Origin: Planctomycetota bacterium
GTDB taxonomy: Bacteria > Planctomycetota > J058 > JAJDCQ01
Reading direction: 5' to 3'
Assembly: GCA_029260755.1 (NCBI GenBank)
Contig: JAJDCQ010000078.1
Location: 137,255-173,689 of the forward strand
DNA: 36,435 nt
This document shows, one piece after another, positions 25,065 to 32,919 of the stretch. The position numbers were made by a program, and so were the translations under genes. How positions within the stretch are numbered: the stretch's first letter is position 1; each line of letters opens with the position of its first letter. The notes under the pieces were generated by a model. It searched no databases. It saw nothing but the letters and a program-made list of their open reading frames with translations, and had not been told where the DNA came from.

Positions 25065-26407
25065 CCGAGCCGCGCGAGACGGATCCCGGTGATGGCGAGG
25101 CGACGGATGCCGGCGCGCTCGGCCCGCCGCGCCCGGCTCGCTTCGAGCTTCGGCGTCTCGCCGGGCGGGTGAGCTTCGCGCTCACCCGGGCGGCCGTCGC
25201 GCCGTGGCACGCCGGGCGGCGCTCCGCCATCGACGCGCTCCCCCCGGCGACCGAGGCCGGCGCGCCGGTGAAGAGCGTGCTCGTCGTGAACCTCCTCAAG
25301 ATCGGCGACCACGTCACCGCCCTGCCCGCCCTGGCGGCGATGCGCGCGTCGATCCCGCGAGACGCCCGGATCGAGATGCTCTGCGCGGCCGGCCCGAAGC
25401 GCGGTCGCCACGTCGGCGCGGTCGAGCTCTACCGGATGACGGACCTCGTTGACGAGGTCCACCTCCTCGCGATCGCCGCCGACGCGCGCGCCCTCCGCGG
25501 TCGGCACGACCGGATCATCGTCTTCGGGTGGCGGGGTCGCGACGCGATCGCGGGACGGCGGGCGCGCGGCCGGCAGGGTCCGTCGGGGCTCGTCGTGCCC
25601 GTCGCGGGACACGACCACGGCGGGCGAGGCTTCGCCCTCGATGTCCGGGTGCCGCCGCTCCCCCAGGCTTTCCGGAGCGTCGCGGAGCTGGCCGAGCTCG
25701 ACGAGGTCCACCATCAGACCGCGGTGTGGCTCGACCTGGTCGTTCGCGCCGGCCTGGCCACGCCCGCCGCGGCGAGCGCGGCGGCCGCCGTCGGGCCGCT
25801 CCTCGACCCCGGCGCCGCGGCCCGGGCCGACGCGCGGGCGCTCCTCGCCGAGTCGGGCATCGCGGCGAGCCGCGACGGCGCGTTCGCGCGTCCGGTCGTG
25901 GTGCTCCACGGCTGGAACGGGCAGGCCCACTACCGATGGCCGGCGGCGCGGTGGGCCGAGCTCGGCGCGCGCCTCGTTCACGAGCGCGGAGCCGCCTGCG
26001 CGATCACCGCGCCGCCCGACCCCGACGCGCTCGCCTTCGCGTCCGAGGTCGAGGACGGGATCCGCGCGCGCGTCGGCGCGAGCGCGCTCGAGGGCCGCCT
26101 CGCCAGCCTGGCCGGGATCCTCGATCTCCGGACCCTCGCGGCGGTGACGGCCGAGGCGAGCCTCATCGTCGCGGTCGACACCGGCGTCACCCACCTCGCC
26201 GCCGCGGCAGGCGCCCGCGTCGTCGCCCTCTTCGGGCCGGGCTCGCCGCGGGTCTGGGGGCCGTGGGGCGCCGGGCACGTCGTCCTCCAGGAGACCGGCG
26301 TGTGTCACGGCTGCCGGCTGCCGGAGTGCGTTCGGCCGACCCTCGAGTGCCTCGACGCGCTCGAGGTGCAGCGGGTGCTGGACGCGATCCCCGACGAGCC
26401 CGGGTAG
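25061..26407 (+). CDS. GT9-family (heptosyltransferase-like) glycosyltransferase
   Basis: 448 residues from GTG 25061, again overlapping the previous stop (GTGA). An N-terminal extension of about 65 residues precedes the GT9 core: VKSVLVVNLLKIGDHVTALPALAAM, FGWRGRDAI, PVVVLHGWNGQAHYRWPAARWAELGARL, and the conserved DTGVTHLAAAAGARVVALFGPGSPRVWGPWG. A Cys-containing segment (CHGCRLPECVRPTLECLDAL) near the end is usual in the family. The family adds heptose or related sugars to lipopolysaccharide core or other glycans. Last gene of the carbamoyltransferase operon; a repeat-rich region follows. Confidence 0.9.
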   Translation: MTEPRETDPGDGEATDAGALGPPRPARFELRRLAGRVSFALTRAAVAPWHAGRRSAIDALPPATEAGAPVKSVLVVNLLKIGDHVTALPALAAMRASIPRDARIEMLCAAGPKRGRHVGAVELYRMTDLVDEVHLLAIAADARALRGRHDRIIVFGWRGRDAIAGRRARGRQGPSGLVVPVAGHDHGGRGFALDVRVPPLPQAFRSVAELAELDEVHHQTAVWLDLVVRAGLATPAAASAAAAVGPLLDPGAAARADARALLAESGIAASRDGAFARPVVVLHGWNGQAHYRWPAARWAELGARLVHERGAACAITAPPDPDALAFASEVEDGIRARVGASALEGRLASLAGILDLRTLAAVTAEASLIVAVDTGVTHLAAAAGARVVALFGPGSPRVWGPWGAGHVVLQETGVCHGCRLPECVRPTLECLDALEVQRVLDAIPDEPG

Positions 26408-26450
26408 GGGCGATCGAGCTGGCTCAGGCGACCGTGTCCGTGGAACCACC

Positions 26451-26700
26451 GGCTTCGCCTTCGGCGAAGAGGATGTCACCACGGAGACACGGAGGACACG
26501 GAGGATCCACGGAGGACGCGCCGAGCGGTCGAAGACCCGGATCTCCTCCGAGGCTCCTCCGTGTCTCGGTGCCTCCGTGGTTTCATCCCCTCGCCAGAGG
26601 CGAGGCCAGCCAACCCGGGCTGAGCTGGTCGCGTCTTCTCCGTGGATCCTCCGTGTTCTCCGTGTCTCCGTGGTGACATCCTGCTCGCCGAAGGCGAGCC
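26451..26700. repeat. Inverted, hairpin-capped CACGGAG repeat cluster
   Basis: The 333-bp gap 26408-26740 has no gene. Arms 26470-26514 and 26638-26682 are 45-bp inverted repeats with a single mismatch, built from CACGGAG-type heptads. Each arm continues outward into a small hairpin (CTTCGCC/GGCGAAG at 26454-26470; GCTCGCC/GGCGAGC at 26683-26699). A third, related copy (26554-26605, same orientation as the right arm) also ends in a hairpin, CTCGCC/GGCGAG. Such CACGGAGG-rich elements recur in intergenic regions of planctomycetes and several other phyla. It may double as a terminator. Confidence 0.85.
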
Positions 26701-26740
26701 CAGGAGCGCAGCCCCTCGTACGAGCGGGCGGGGGCGTCGG

Positions 26741-28135
26741 TCAGGCGGGCGCGACTCCCGCGTCGTCGTTGTCGCTGCCCTCGGTGGCCGCGCGGGCGAG
26801 CGACTCGAGGACGGACCGGATGCTCAGGACGACGAACGCGGCGACGATCGCCGACTGCAGCCAGAAGAGCGGCAGGCGCGGCAGCGGCGTGCCGCCGAGG
26901 GCGAGCGTCGCGACCGGGACGACCGAGATCGTCCGTCCCGACGCGACCGCGAGCCGGCCGCCGTCGGGCGAGAACGCGAGCGGCCGGCAGCCCGCGCCGA
27001 AGGGGAGGTCGGCCCGGGGCGCCCCCGAGTCGGTCTCGTGGAGGAGGAGCCGGCCGCCCCGGGCGCTCGCGACCAGCGCGCCGTCGGGGCTGACGACGTG
27101 GTTCGAGCCCTCCGAGACCCGGACGCGGCGCTCGAGCTCCTCGCCGTCGATCGGGAGGAGGATGAGCTCGCTCTCGCGGCTGATCGCCGCGAACCGACCG
27201 CCCGCCACGAGCGTCGCGTCGACGGTGTCTCCGGGGACCGAGGTGTCCGCGGCGAGCGCTCCGTCGGCCACCCGGTGGACGAGGATCTCGCCCGTCTGCC
27301 GCGAGTGACGGAGGACGAGCCCGTCGCGCCCGTCGAGCCGGAGCTCGGGATCCGGGCCGAGCATGGCGAGCGCCACGTCGTCGAGCGGCGTCTCGATCGG
27401 CGCGCCGGTCCAGGGTGCCTCGAAGACGGCGGTGGCGCGCGGCCCGGCGACGACGACGCGGGCCGCGTCGTCGAACGCGGCGTGGTGCCGACCGGTCGCC
27501 GGCAGGATGGCGACGCGGGTCGCGTCATCGACCCGGTGGATCGCGATGCCGCGCACCGTCGGCGCGATCACGAGCGATCGATCGGGGGCGAGGTCGAGGG
27601 TCGCGCCGCCCGGGAAGGACCAGGCGAGGTCGCTGGCCCGGCCGGTCGGTCGGATCACGCCGACGGGATCGCCGGAGGCCGGGTCCCAGACGCGGATGGT
27701 CCCGTCGAAGCTGCCGCTCGCGATCCGGGAGCCGTCGTCCGAGAAGCAGGCGGCGGCGATCAGGTCGCCGTGCCCGCGGAGGAGCACCTCGCCGGTGCGC
27801 GGGCTCGTCCGGAAGACGCCGAGGCCGATCTCGCCGGCGAGGGCGGCGACGGTCACCATGACGAGGGCGAGCGACGCGCGGCGGCCGACGGCCAGGAGGA
27901 GAACGAAACCGACGAGCACCGCCGCGGCGAGGGTGGCCGCGGCGATGCGAACGTCGGGGCGCGAGAACGCGATCGCGTGGACGGTCACCGAGCCGACGAG
28001 GCAGACGACGATCCCGGTCGACGTCGCCGCGATGCGGCAGCCGCCGGGGAGCGGCGGCGCCGACGGCGTCGGAGGGGGCGCGAGCCGCCTCGAGGAGATC
28101 GGCGGCGGCGCGTCGTCCTCGAGAGGGATCACCAC
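26741..28135 (-). CDS. Membrane-anchored WD40-like beta-propeller protein
   Basis: 464 residues from GTG 28133-28135, overlapping the upstream gene by seven bases. A Pro-rich cytoplasmic start (DDAPPPISSRRLAPPP) precedes three hydrophobic segments (about 35-115). A WD40-like propeller follows, with one clear repeat (LLRGHGDLIAAACFSDDGSRIASGSFDGTIRVWDPASG) and weaker ones (GSNHVVSPDGALVASARGGRLLLHETDSG, CRPLAFSPDGGRLAVASG). A last hydrophobic helix near the C-terminus (LFWLQSAIVAAFVVLSI) is followed by an acidic tail. Last gene of a methyltransferase-membrane protein-WD40 operon. Function unknown; such propellers usually serve as protein-binding scaffolds. Confidence 0.75.
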   Translation of the reverse strand: MVIPLEDDAPPPISSRRLAPPPTPSAPPLPGGCRIAATSTGIVVCLVGSVTVHAIAFSRPDVRIAAATLAAAVLVGFVLLLAVGRRASLALVMVTVAALAGEIGLGVFRTSPRTGEVLLRGHGDLIAAACFSDDGSRIASGSFDGTIRVWDPASGDPVGVIRPTGRASDLAWSFPGGATLDLAPDRSLVIAPTVRGIAIHRVDDATRVAILPATGRHHAAFDDAARVVVAGPRATAVFEAPWTGAPIETPLDDVALAMLGPDPELRLDGRDGLVLRHSRQTGEILVHRVADGALAADTSVPGDTVDATLVAGGRFAAISRESELILLPIDGEELERRVRVSEGSNHVVSPDGALVASARGGRLLLHETDSGAPRADLPFGAGCRPLAFSPDGGRLAVASGRTISVVPVATLALGGTPLPRLPLFWLQSAIVAAFVVLSIRSVLESLARAATEGSDNDDAGVAPA

Positions 28136-28647
28136 GGGCGAGGCCTCGCGCGCTCGAGGTCCCGCCCGACGAGGAGCTCGACGGCGAGCATGGCGCAGAC
28201 GAGCGCGGTCGCGAGGGCGAGGATGCGCGGCTCCGGCGATGCGAGGGCGCCCGCGATCAGCCCGCCGAGGGCGACGGCCGGTCGCGCGAAGGTGAGCGGC
28301 CCGAACACGATGACGCTCGTGATGCTCCGGATGTCGACCGACGGGATGGCCCGGAAGGCGAACGCGCCGACGATCGCGATCGCGTAGGGCAGATACACGA
28401 GGAGGGCGCCGCGGCAGAACGCGTCGGCCGCCCCGAGGAGCTCGGCCCGGTCGTCGGCGGCGAGGACGGCGGCGGCCGACGCGAGCGCGGCGAGGACGAG
28501 GACGCCCTGGCCCCAGGCGAGGCCGCGGAGGACCGCGCCGAGGTAGAAGCGGCGGCGATCGAGGAGCGCGCTCCGGCCCTCCGCCGCCCGGTAGCCGGCG
28601 AGGAGGGCGTCGAGGCAGGCGAGGCCGTAGACGGCGAGCAGGCTCAT
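28129..28647 (-). CDS. Multi-spanning membrane protein, unknown function
   Basis: 172 residues from ATG 28645-28647, overlapping the methyltransferase stop by one base (TGATG). About four or five hydrophobic stretches (MSLLAVYGLACLDALLAGY, GVLVLAALASAAAVLAA, ALLVYLPYAIAIVGAFAF, ARPAVALGGLIAGALA, ILALATALVCAMLAVELLVG). No recognised motif. Translational coupling to the methyltransferase upstream and the WD40 protein downstream suggests the three act together at the membrane. Confidence 0.65.
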   Translation of the reverse strand: MSLLAVYGLACLDALLAGYRAAEGRSALLDRRRFYLGAVLRGLAWGQGVLVLAALASAAAVLAADDRAELLGAADAFCRGALLVYLPYAIAIVGAFAFRAIPSVDIRSITSVIVFGPLTFARPAVALGGLIAGALASPEPRILALATALVCAMLAVELLVGRDLERARPRPW

Positions 28648-29585
28648 CACGACAGCCCCTCGAGCCGGCCGCGGCGCCGGCCGAGGCGCTCGCGAAAGGC
28701 GTCGGCGTCGCCGGGGCGGATGCCGACCAGCGTCGCGAAGACGCGCGGGATCGGCGTTCCCCAGACGCGCGTCGCGTACAGTCCCGAGCGGAAGCCGGGC
28801 GCGGCGGCCCGCGCCGCGTCGAGGAGCCGGGCGTTCGGGTGGGCGCGGATCGCGCTCAGCAGCCCGTCGTGACGCCCGATCGGGTCGCGGAAGCGGGTCG
28901 CGTGGAAGAGCCAGGCGCCGGGCGGGGCGAAGATCGTCCGCTGGAAGTCGAAGTGGACGAACGCGCGGAGGCTCGGCCGCTCGTGCTGCGCGAAGAACGC
29001 GTCGAGGTCGGGGCCGCGGAAGTGGTGGAGGACGCCGGTGCTCAGGAGGACCGTCGCCGGCTCGCGCAGCGCGAAGACGCTCGCGACGACGAAACGCGCG
29101 GTGAGGCGCTCCGCCTGGGCGAGGCGGCTCGCCTCGTCGACGAGCGCGGCGTGGTGGTCCGCGCCGAGGAGCTCGACGTCGTCGCCGAGGTCGCCGTGGG
29201 CGGCCAGCCAGCGGATGACGTAGCCGAGGCCGCAGCCGACGTCGACGACGCGGATCGGTCGGGGCGGGTCGTCCGCCCGGATCGCGGCGAGGAGCGGGCG
29301 GAGGAGCTCGGCGACCCGCTGCCCGTGCTGGAACTCCTCGGAGAGGCGCTGCATCTCGACGTGCACGCGGAGGAGACGGCGGTCGACCGCGTCGGGGTCG
29401 ATGGCGCCGTCGTCGCGCGCGGGCATCGAGGCGACGATCCGCGCGGCGCGGCGCCGACCGAAGGCGAGGAAGTCGGCCTCCGCCTCGGCCCGGGCGACCG
29501 GGCGACGCGCGAGGGTGTCCGGGTCGAACGCGATCACCCGGTCGGTGATCTCCGGGTCGTCGGTCGGTCGCCACCAGCGGAGCAT
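28647..29585 (-). CDS. SAM-dependent methyltransferase (class I)
   Basis: 312 residues from ATG 29583-29585, with GGAGG nine bases upstream. The Rossmann motif I is VVDVGCGLGYVIRWLA (about residue 110), followed by an acidic motif II region (VELLGADHHAALVDEA), and LLSTGVLHHFRGPDLDAFF at the motif IV/V position. The N-terminal 100 residues are helical and family specific. The C-terminal part includes FHATRFRDPIGRHDGLLSAIRAHPN. Methyl acceptor unknown. First of three coupled genes with two membrane proteins, so the acceptor may be lipid or membrane associated, which is inference. Confidence 0.8.
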   Translation of the reverse strand: MLRWWRPTDDPEITDRVIAFDPDTLARRPVARAEAEADFLAFGRRRAARIVASMPARDDGAIDPDAVDRRLLRVHVEMQRLSEEFQHGQRVAELLRPLLAAIRADDPPRPIRVVDVGCGLGYVIRWLAAHGDLGDDVELLGADHHAALVDEASRLAQAERLTARFVVASVFALREPATVLLSTGVLHHFRGPDLDAFFAQHERPSLRAFVHFDFQRTIFAPPGAWLFHATRFRDPIGRHDGLLSAIRAHPNARLLDAARAAAPGFRSGLYATRVWGTPIPRVFATLVGIRPGDADAFRERLGRRRGRLEGLS

Positions 29586-29634
29586 GGAGGGGAGCCTCCG
29601 TCCCGACCGCTCGAACGCGGGTCCGGCGCCGGGC

Positions 29635-31137
29635 TCACTTCCAGCCGAGGGCGGCGCGGACCTGTGCGGAGCGGTGACGGGCGACCCAGCGGCCGGCCGC
29701 GATGAGGAGCCGCTGCTCGGCGGGCTCGATCTCGTACGAGGCACGGATCGCCCGGACCGCGTCCCAGGGCGTCTGCCGGGCCGCGCCCTCGCCATCGACG
29801 AGGTCGAGCTCGGCGAGGTCGTCCGGGAGCAGGCCGAGCTGCAGGAGCGGCTCGAAGCTCGGCAGGTCCGCGGTCGCATCGAGGCCGAGGAAGACGACCT
29901 CGGCGCCGGCGCCGCGGCCCATCAGCGTCGCGATCTCGCGGCTCCGGCCCTGGGCCGACGCGCGCCGCAGCGCGCTCTCGGAGCGGGTCGAGGCGTCGGT
30001 GAGGACGACGGTGCCGCGGCGGCTCGAGAACGGGGCGATCTCGCCGTCGAACGGGTCGATCAGCAGGAGGACGCGCCGGGCGACGCCGGGATGACGCTCG
30101 CCGTCGAGGATCCGCACCGCGGTGACGATGCCGAGGTCGTCGCCGACCGATCCGTCGAGCAGATGCAGATACGGGTTGTCGGGGTCGAGCTCGCTCTCGA
30201 GGGTGATCGCCGGCATGGTCGGCGGGAAGTGGGCGCTCGAGGCGAGGGCGACCGACAGCGGGATGTGGCCGAGGAAGCGATCGTAGGCCCGCGCGTCGGC
30301 CGTCGACTCGATCCGGCGCTCCTCGTGGCGGTGGATGTAGCCGGTCACCCCGTAGGCGCGCAGGTGCTCGGGCGTGAACGGGATGATCGCGCCGTTCTCG
30401 AACGCGGTCGCGCCGATCACCCAGTAGGGCAGGAGCGGCTCGGCGCCCGCGTCGCCGCGGTGGACGAAGACGTCGGCGAGGCGGAGGCTCGCCCCGTCGC
30501 GGAACGACCGGCCGAGGAGGTTCGCGTCGAGGTCGTCCTCGAGGTCGGCGCCGCGGTCGTTGCCGAAGAGGGTGTCGAGGTCGATCAGGCCGAGCAGGAT
30601 CGTCGACACGTAGTCGCGCCGCAGATGCCCGAGGAGCGCCGGGTCGGTTCGCGGCGGAGCCTCGCCGTCGGCGACGTCGTCGGAGGTCGGGGCGAGGGCG
30701 CGGTGGAGCCGGAACGTGCCCCGAAGGCCGCCGGTGCGCAGGTGGTCGTGGAGGCCCGCGAGATAGGCGCCCGCGGCGAGACCGCCGCCCGAGACGCTCG
30801 AGATGTAGTCGATCTCGGCGAGGGCGTTCGGGTAGAGGCGGGCCGACCCGCCCGGGCTGATCTCTTCCAGGCCGATGAGGACGCCGGCCGCGAAGTTGGC
30901 CGCGCGCAGGCCGCCGCCCGAGACGGCGGCGGCGACCGAGATGCGCGCGTCCTGGGCGCGGCGGCGCTGCGGCGACTTGTAGGCCTGAAGCTCGATCGGG
31001 ATCTCCTGGAAGCGCGCCTCGGGACCGCGGTGGGGATGAACGACCGAGGCCTGACGCGTGGCGCAGCCCGCCCCGGCGGGGGCGAGGGCCAGAGCCGCGA
31101 GGGCGAGGAGGAGGGAATGGGCGGCGGGCGGGCGCAT
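29635..31137 (-). CDS. Patatin-like phospholipase lipoprotein
   Basis: 500 residues from ATG 31135-31137 (MRPPAAHSLLLALAALALAPAGAGC). ATG 31149 is possible, but its GGAG abuts the start codon. The lipobox ending in PAGAGC predicts lipidation and envelope location. Patatin elements are present: the oxyanion-hole loop AVSGGGLRAANFAAGVLIGLEE, the nucleophile region YISSVSGGGLAAGAYLAGLHDHL (Ser in SVSGG) and the dyad Asp in LLDGSVGDDLGI. The family hydrolyses phospholipids or other acyl esters. It is followed after 49 bases by the methyltransferase operon on the same strand and preceded by the AHSA1 gene 104 bases upstream. Confidence 0.85.
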   Translation of the reverse strand: MRPPAAHSLLLALAALALAPAGAGCATRQASVVHPHRGPEARFQEIPIELQAYKSPQRRRAQDARISVAAAVSGGGLRAANFAAGVLIGLEEISPGGSARLYPNALAEIDYISSVSGGGLAAGAYLAGLHDHLRTGGLRGTFRLHRALAPTSDDVADGEAPPRTDPALLGHLRRDYVSTILLGLIDLDTLFGNDRGADLEDDLDANLLGRSFRDGASLRLADVFVHRGDAGAEPLLPYWVIGATAFENGAIIPFTPEHLRAYGVTGYIHRHEERRIESTADARAYDRFLGHIPLSVALASSAHFPPTMPAITLESELDPDNPYLHLLDGSVGDDLGIVTAVRILDGERHPGVARRVLLLIDPFDGEIAPFSSRRGTVVLTDASTRSESALRRASAQGRSREIATLMGRGAGAEVVFLGLDATADLPSFEPLLQLGLLPDDLAELDLVDGEGAARQTPWDAVRAIRASYEIEPAEQRLLIAAGRWVARHRSAQVRAALGWK

Positions 31138-31241
31138 GGGATCACTCATCTCCGGCGGTGGGACGTCATCGAAGGGAGCACCGTAGCGCGCCGGGGGTAC
31201 GCCCGTAAAGGGCGGATCCGGGTCGCCCGCCGCCCGCGGAG

Positions 31242-32114
31242 TCACGTGCGTGCTGGGACCTCGTCGAGGGCGGCGACGAGGCGGTCGAGGGCGGGGCCTA
31301 GCTTCGCCTCGAGGGCGTCCGCCTCCGCCTGCGAGAAGCGCCAGCTCCCGGCGTCGAGGGCGATCCACCGCTGCTTCGGGTCGAACGCGAACATCTTGAG
31401 CGTCAGGAACCCGTCGATCTCGTCCCACGAGATGCAGACCTCTCGAGGGCTGCGGGCGAGCACCTCCCCGGTCACGGTGCTCCCGTCGCGGAGCTGCAGG
31501 CGGACCGGATCGCCGGTGTCGCCGATCGAGCCCGACCTCGTCAGCCAGCGGGCGAGCGCGTCCGCGTCGCGATAGAACGGGGCGAGGTCGGCGGGGCCCC
31601 GGGCGGTCTCGCGCTGGGCCCACATCCCCTGCCGGGTCGCCCCGTCGTGGTTCTCGAGATAGTGGCGGAGGATGCCGAGCGCCATCGTCCAGCCGCTGTC
31701 CGCGCCCTCGTACTCCTCGTCCCAGTCCGCGCCGCTGCGGAAGCCGCTCTCGACGAGGTCCATCACCGTCATCCCATCCTCGGTGCGGATCGTGACCTCG
31801 GAGATCATCGGCGGGGCATCGGGGCGGTCCCAGCGATTGCGGAAGTACTCGGGGGGGCGCGCTTCCTCGATGTGGCCGGTGCCGGAGAAGCCGAGCTTCT
31901 TCCACGTCCAGGTCCACTCCTTGCCGGTGACGAGCTCGCCGGTCATCTCGTCGACGAACCAGCCGGCGATCTTGGCCGGGTCGGCCCAGGCATCCCAGAC
32001 CTGCCGCGGAGTCGCGGTGGTGCGGAGCTGCTTGCGGGCGATGCGCCCGGTCGGCTCGGTTGGCTCGGGGGTTTGCTCGGGGGTCTGCTCTTGAGCGTTC
32101 TTCGAGTCGGTCAT
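31242..32114 (-). CDS. AHSA1/SRPBCC domain protein with C-terminal extension
   Basis: 290 residues from ATG 32112-32114, overlapping the ArsR stop by four bases (ATGA). After a Gln/Glu/Pro/Thr-rich start, residues about 22-150 are an AHSA1-type SRPBCC domain: IARKQLRTTATPRQVWDAWADPAKIAGWF, WTWTWKKLGFSGTGHIEEARPPEYFRNRW, MTVMDLVESGF and GWTMALGILRHYLENHDG. The remaining 120 residues, including VRLQLRDGSTVTGEVLARSPREVCISWDEIDGFLTLKMFAF, look like a second, shortened SRPBCC-like half. ArsR-AHSA1 gene pairs are a widespread arrangement, with the SRPBCC pocket probably binding a small hydrophobic ligand. The ligand is unknown. Confidence 0.85.
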   Translation of the reverse strand: MTDSKNAQEQTPEQTPEPTEPTGRIARKQLRTTATPRQVWDAWADPAKIAGWFVDEMTGELVTGKEWTWTWKKLGFSGTGHIEEARPPEYFRNRWDRPDAPPMISEVTIRTEDGMTVMDLVESGFRSGADWDEEYEGADSGWTMALGILRHYLENHDGATRQGMWAQRETARGPADLAPFYRDADALARWLTRSGSIGDTGDPVRLQLRDGSTVTGEVLARSPREVCISWDEIDGFLTLKMFAFDPKQRWIALDAGSWRFSQAEADALEAKLGPALDRLVAALDEVPART

Positions 32115-32779
32115 CGGTCTCGGTCCTTCTTCGATGCGGTGGGGGGAGTCTCGGGAGCGTCGTCGTCCCGTGGAATCGGATGACACCCGACGACGAGACG
32201 GTAGGGGCGGCCCGGCCCCTCGGTGCCGTCGGCGGCGGTGAACGGGGAGGAGTGTCGAGCGATCACGGCCGCGACCGCCTCCTCGAGATCGACCGCGAAC
32301 GCCTCGCGCTGCTCGAGACGCTCGAAGCGGAGCGCCGCGTGGATGCTCATCGTCGAGAGGCGCCTGTCCTCCTCGGCAGCGTGGGCGGCGGCCCGGCTCA
32401 CCTCGGCGGCAAGGCGCTGGGCGAGGGCGAGGAGGAACGACGCGCTGAAGCGATCGCGGAGCTGGCCGACGTCGGCGGCGAGCGGACCGAGGAGCTCGGG
32501 GCTGATCACGTAGCTCCGCGCGGTGGTCACCCAGCGCCGCTCGATCATGTTGCGCTTTCGCCGCTGGCCCGCGGGGCGCAGCAGCTTCGCCCGGGCGAGC
32601 TCGCGGACGTGGTAGTTCGCCTTCTGGCGTGGGATGTCGAGGTGGGCGGCGAGCTCGGTCGAGCTCATCGGCTCGCGGGCGAGATCGAGGATCCGCGAGC
32701 GAAGCGGGTTCAGGAGCTGGGCGGCGCGGCCCTCATCGCGAATGGACTCGAGCTCGTGCTGGGCGACCGTCGATTTCAT
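32111..32779 (-). CDS. ArsR-family winged-helix regulator
   Basis: 222 residues from ATG 32777-32779; an ATG at 32800 lies upstream but inside the promoter palindrome. The N-terminal 95 residues form the winged helix: LLNPLRSRILDLAREPMSSTELAAHLDIPRQKANYHVRELARAKLLR. The C-terminal region is helical, with no cysteine metal site as in metal-sensing ArsR proteins. It heads an operon with the AHSA1 gene, typical of ArsR-AHSA1 pairs. Its promoter contains a perfect 16-bp palindrome over the spacer and -10, consistent with autorepression. A start site predicted from the -10 falls at the ATG, so the mRNA may be leaderless; no Shine-Dalgarno is seen. Confidence 0.88.
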   Translation of the reverse strand: MKSTVAQHELESIRDEGRAAQLLNPLRSRILDLAREPMSSTELAAHLDIPRQKANYHVRELARAKLLRPAGQRRKRNMIERRWVTTARSYVISPELLGPLAADVGQLRDRFSASFLLALAQRLAAEVSRAAAHAAEEDRRLSTMSIHAALRFERLEQREAFAVDLEEAVAAVIARHSSPFTAADGTEGPGRPYRLVVGCHPIPRDDDAPETPPTASKKDRDR

Positions 32780-32786
32780 GACGAGA

Positions 32787-32815
32787 AGTATCGTCATGAC
32801 GATATTATTTGTCAA
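32787..32815 (-). promoter_or_regulatory. ArsR operon promoter with overlapping operator palindrome
   Basis: On the minus strand: TTGACA (32810-32815), a 17-base spacer and GATACT (32787-32792), with the ATG at 32779 only seven bases past the -10. The perfect palindrome TATCGTCATGACGATA (32789-32804) covers the spacer end and the -10, where repressor binding would block polymerase. Confidence 0.8.
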
Positions 32816-32855
32816 CACAAAAACCTCGAGAGCTTCGAGATGACTGCTGAGCGGT

Positions 32856-32885
32856 TTGACAGAACGGGCCGCTGGACGGGACAAT
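32856..32885 (+). promoter_or_regulatory. Sigma-70-type promoter for the hexapeptide acyltransferase-M20 operon
   Basis: TTGACA (32856-32861), 18-base spacer, GACAAT (32880-32885); expected start near 32892, giving a leader of about 28 bases that contains the GGAGG before ATG 32920. Confidence 0.6.
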
Positions 32886-32919
32886 CCGTCGATCGCCCCT
32901 CGCCCGGAGGCCTGCCACG

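Noticed and set aside
25205..25221. Sigma-54 promoter-like TGGCACG
   Set aside because: Lies inside the GT9 coding region and lacks the TTGCA -12 element at the right distance.
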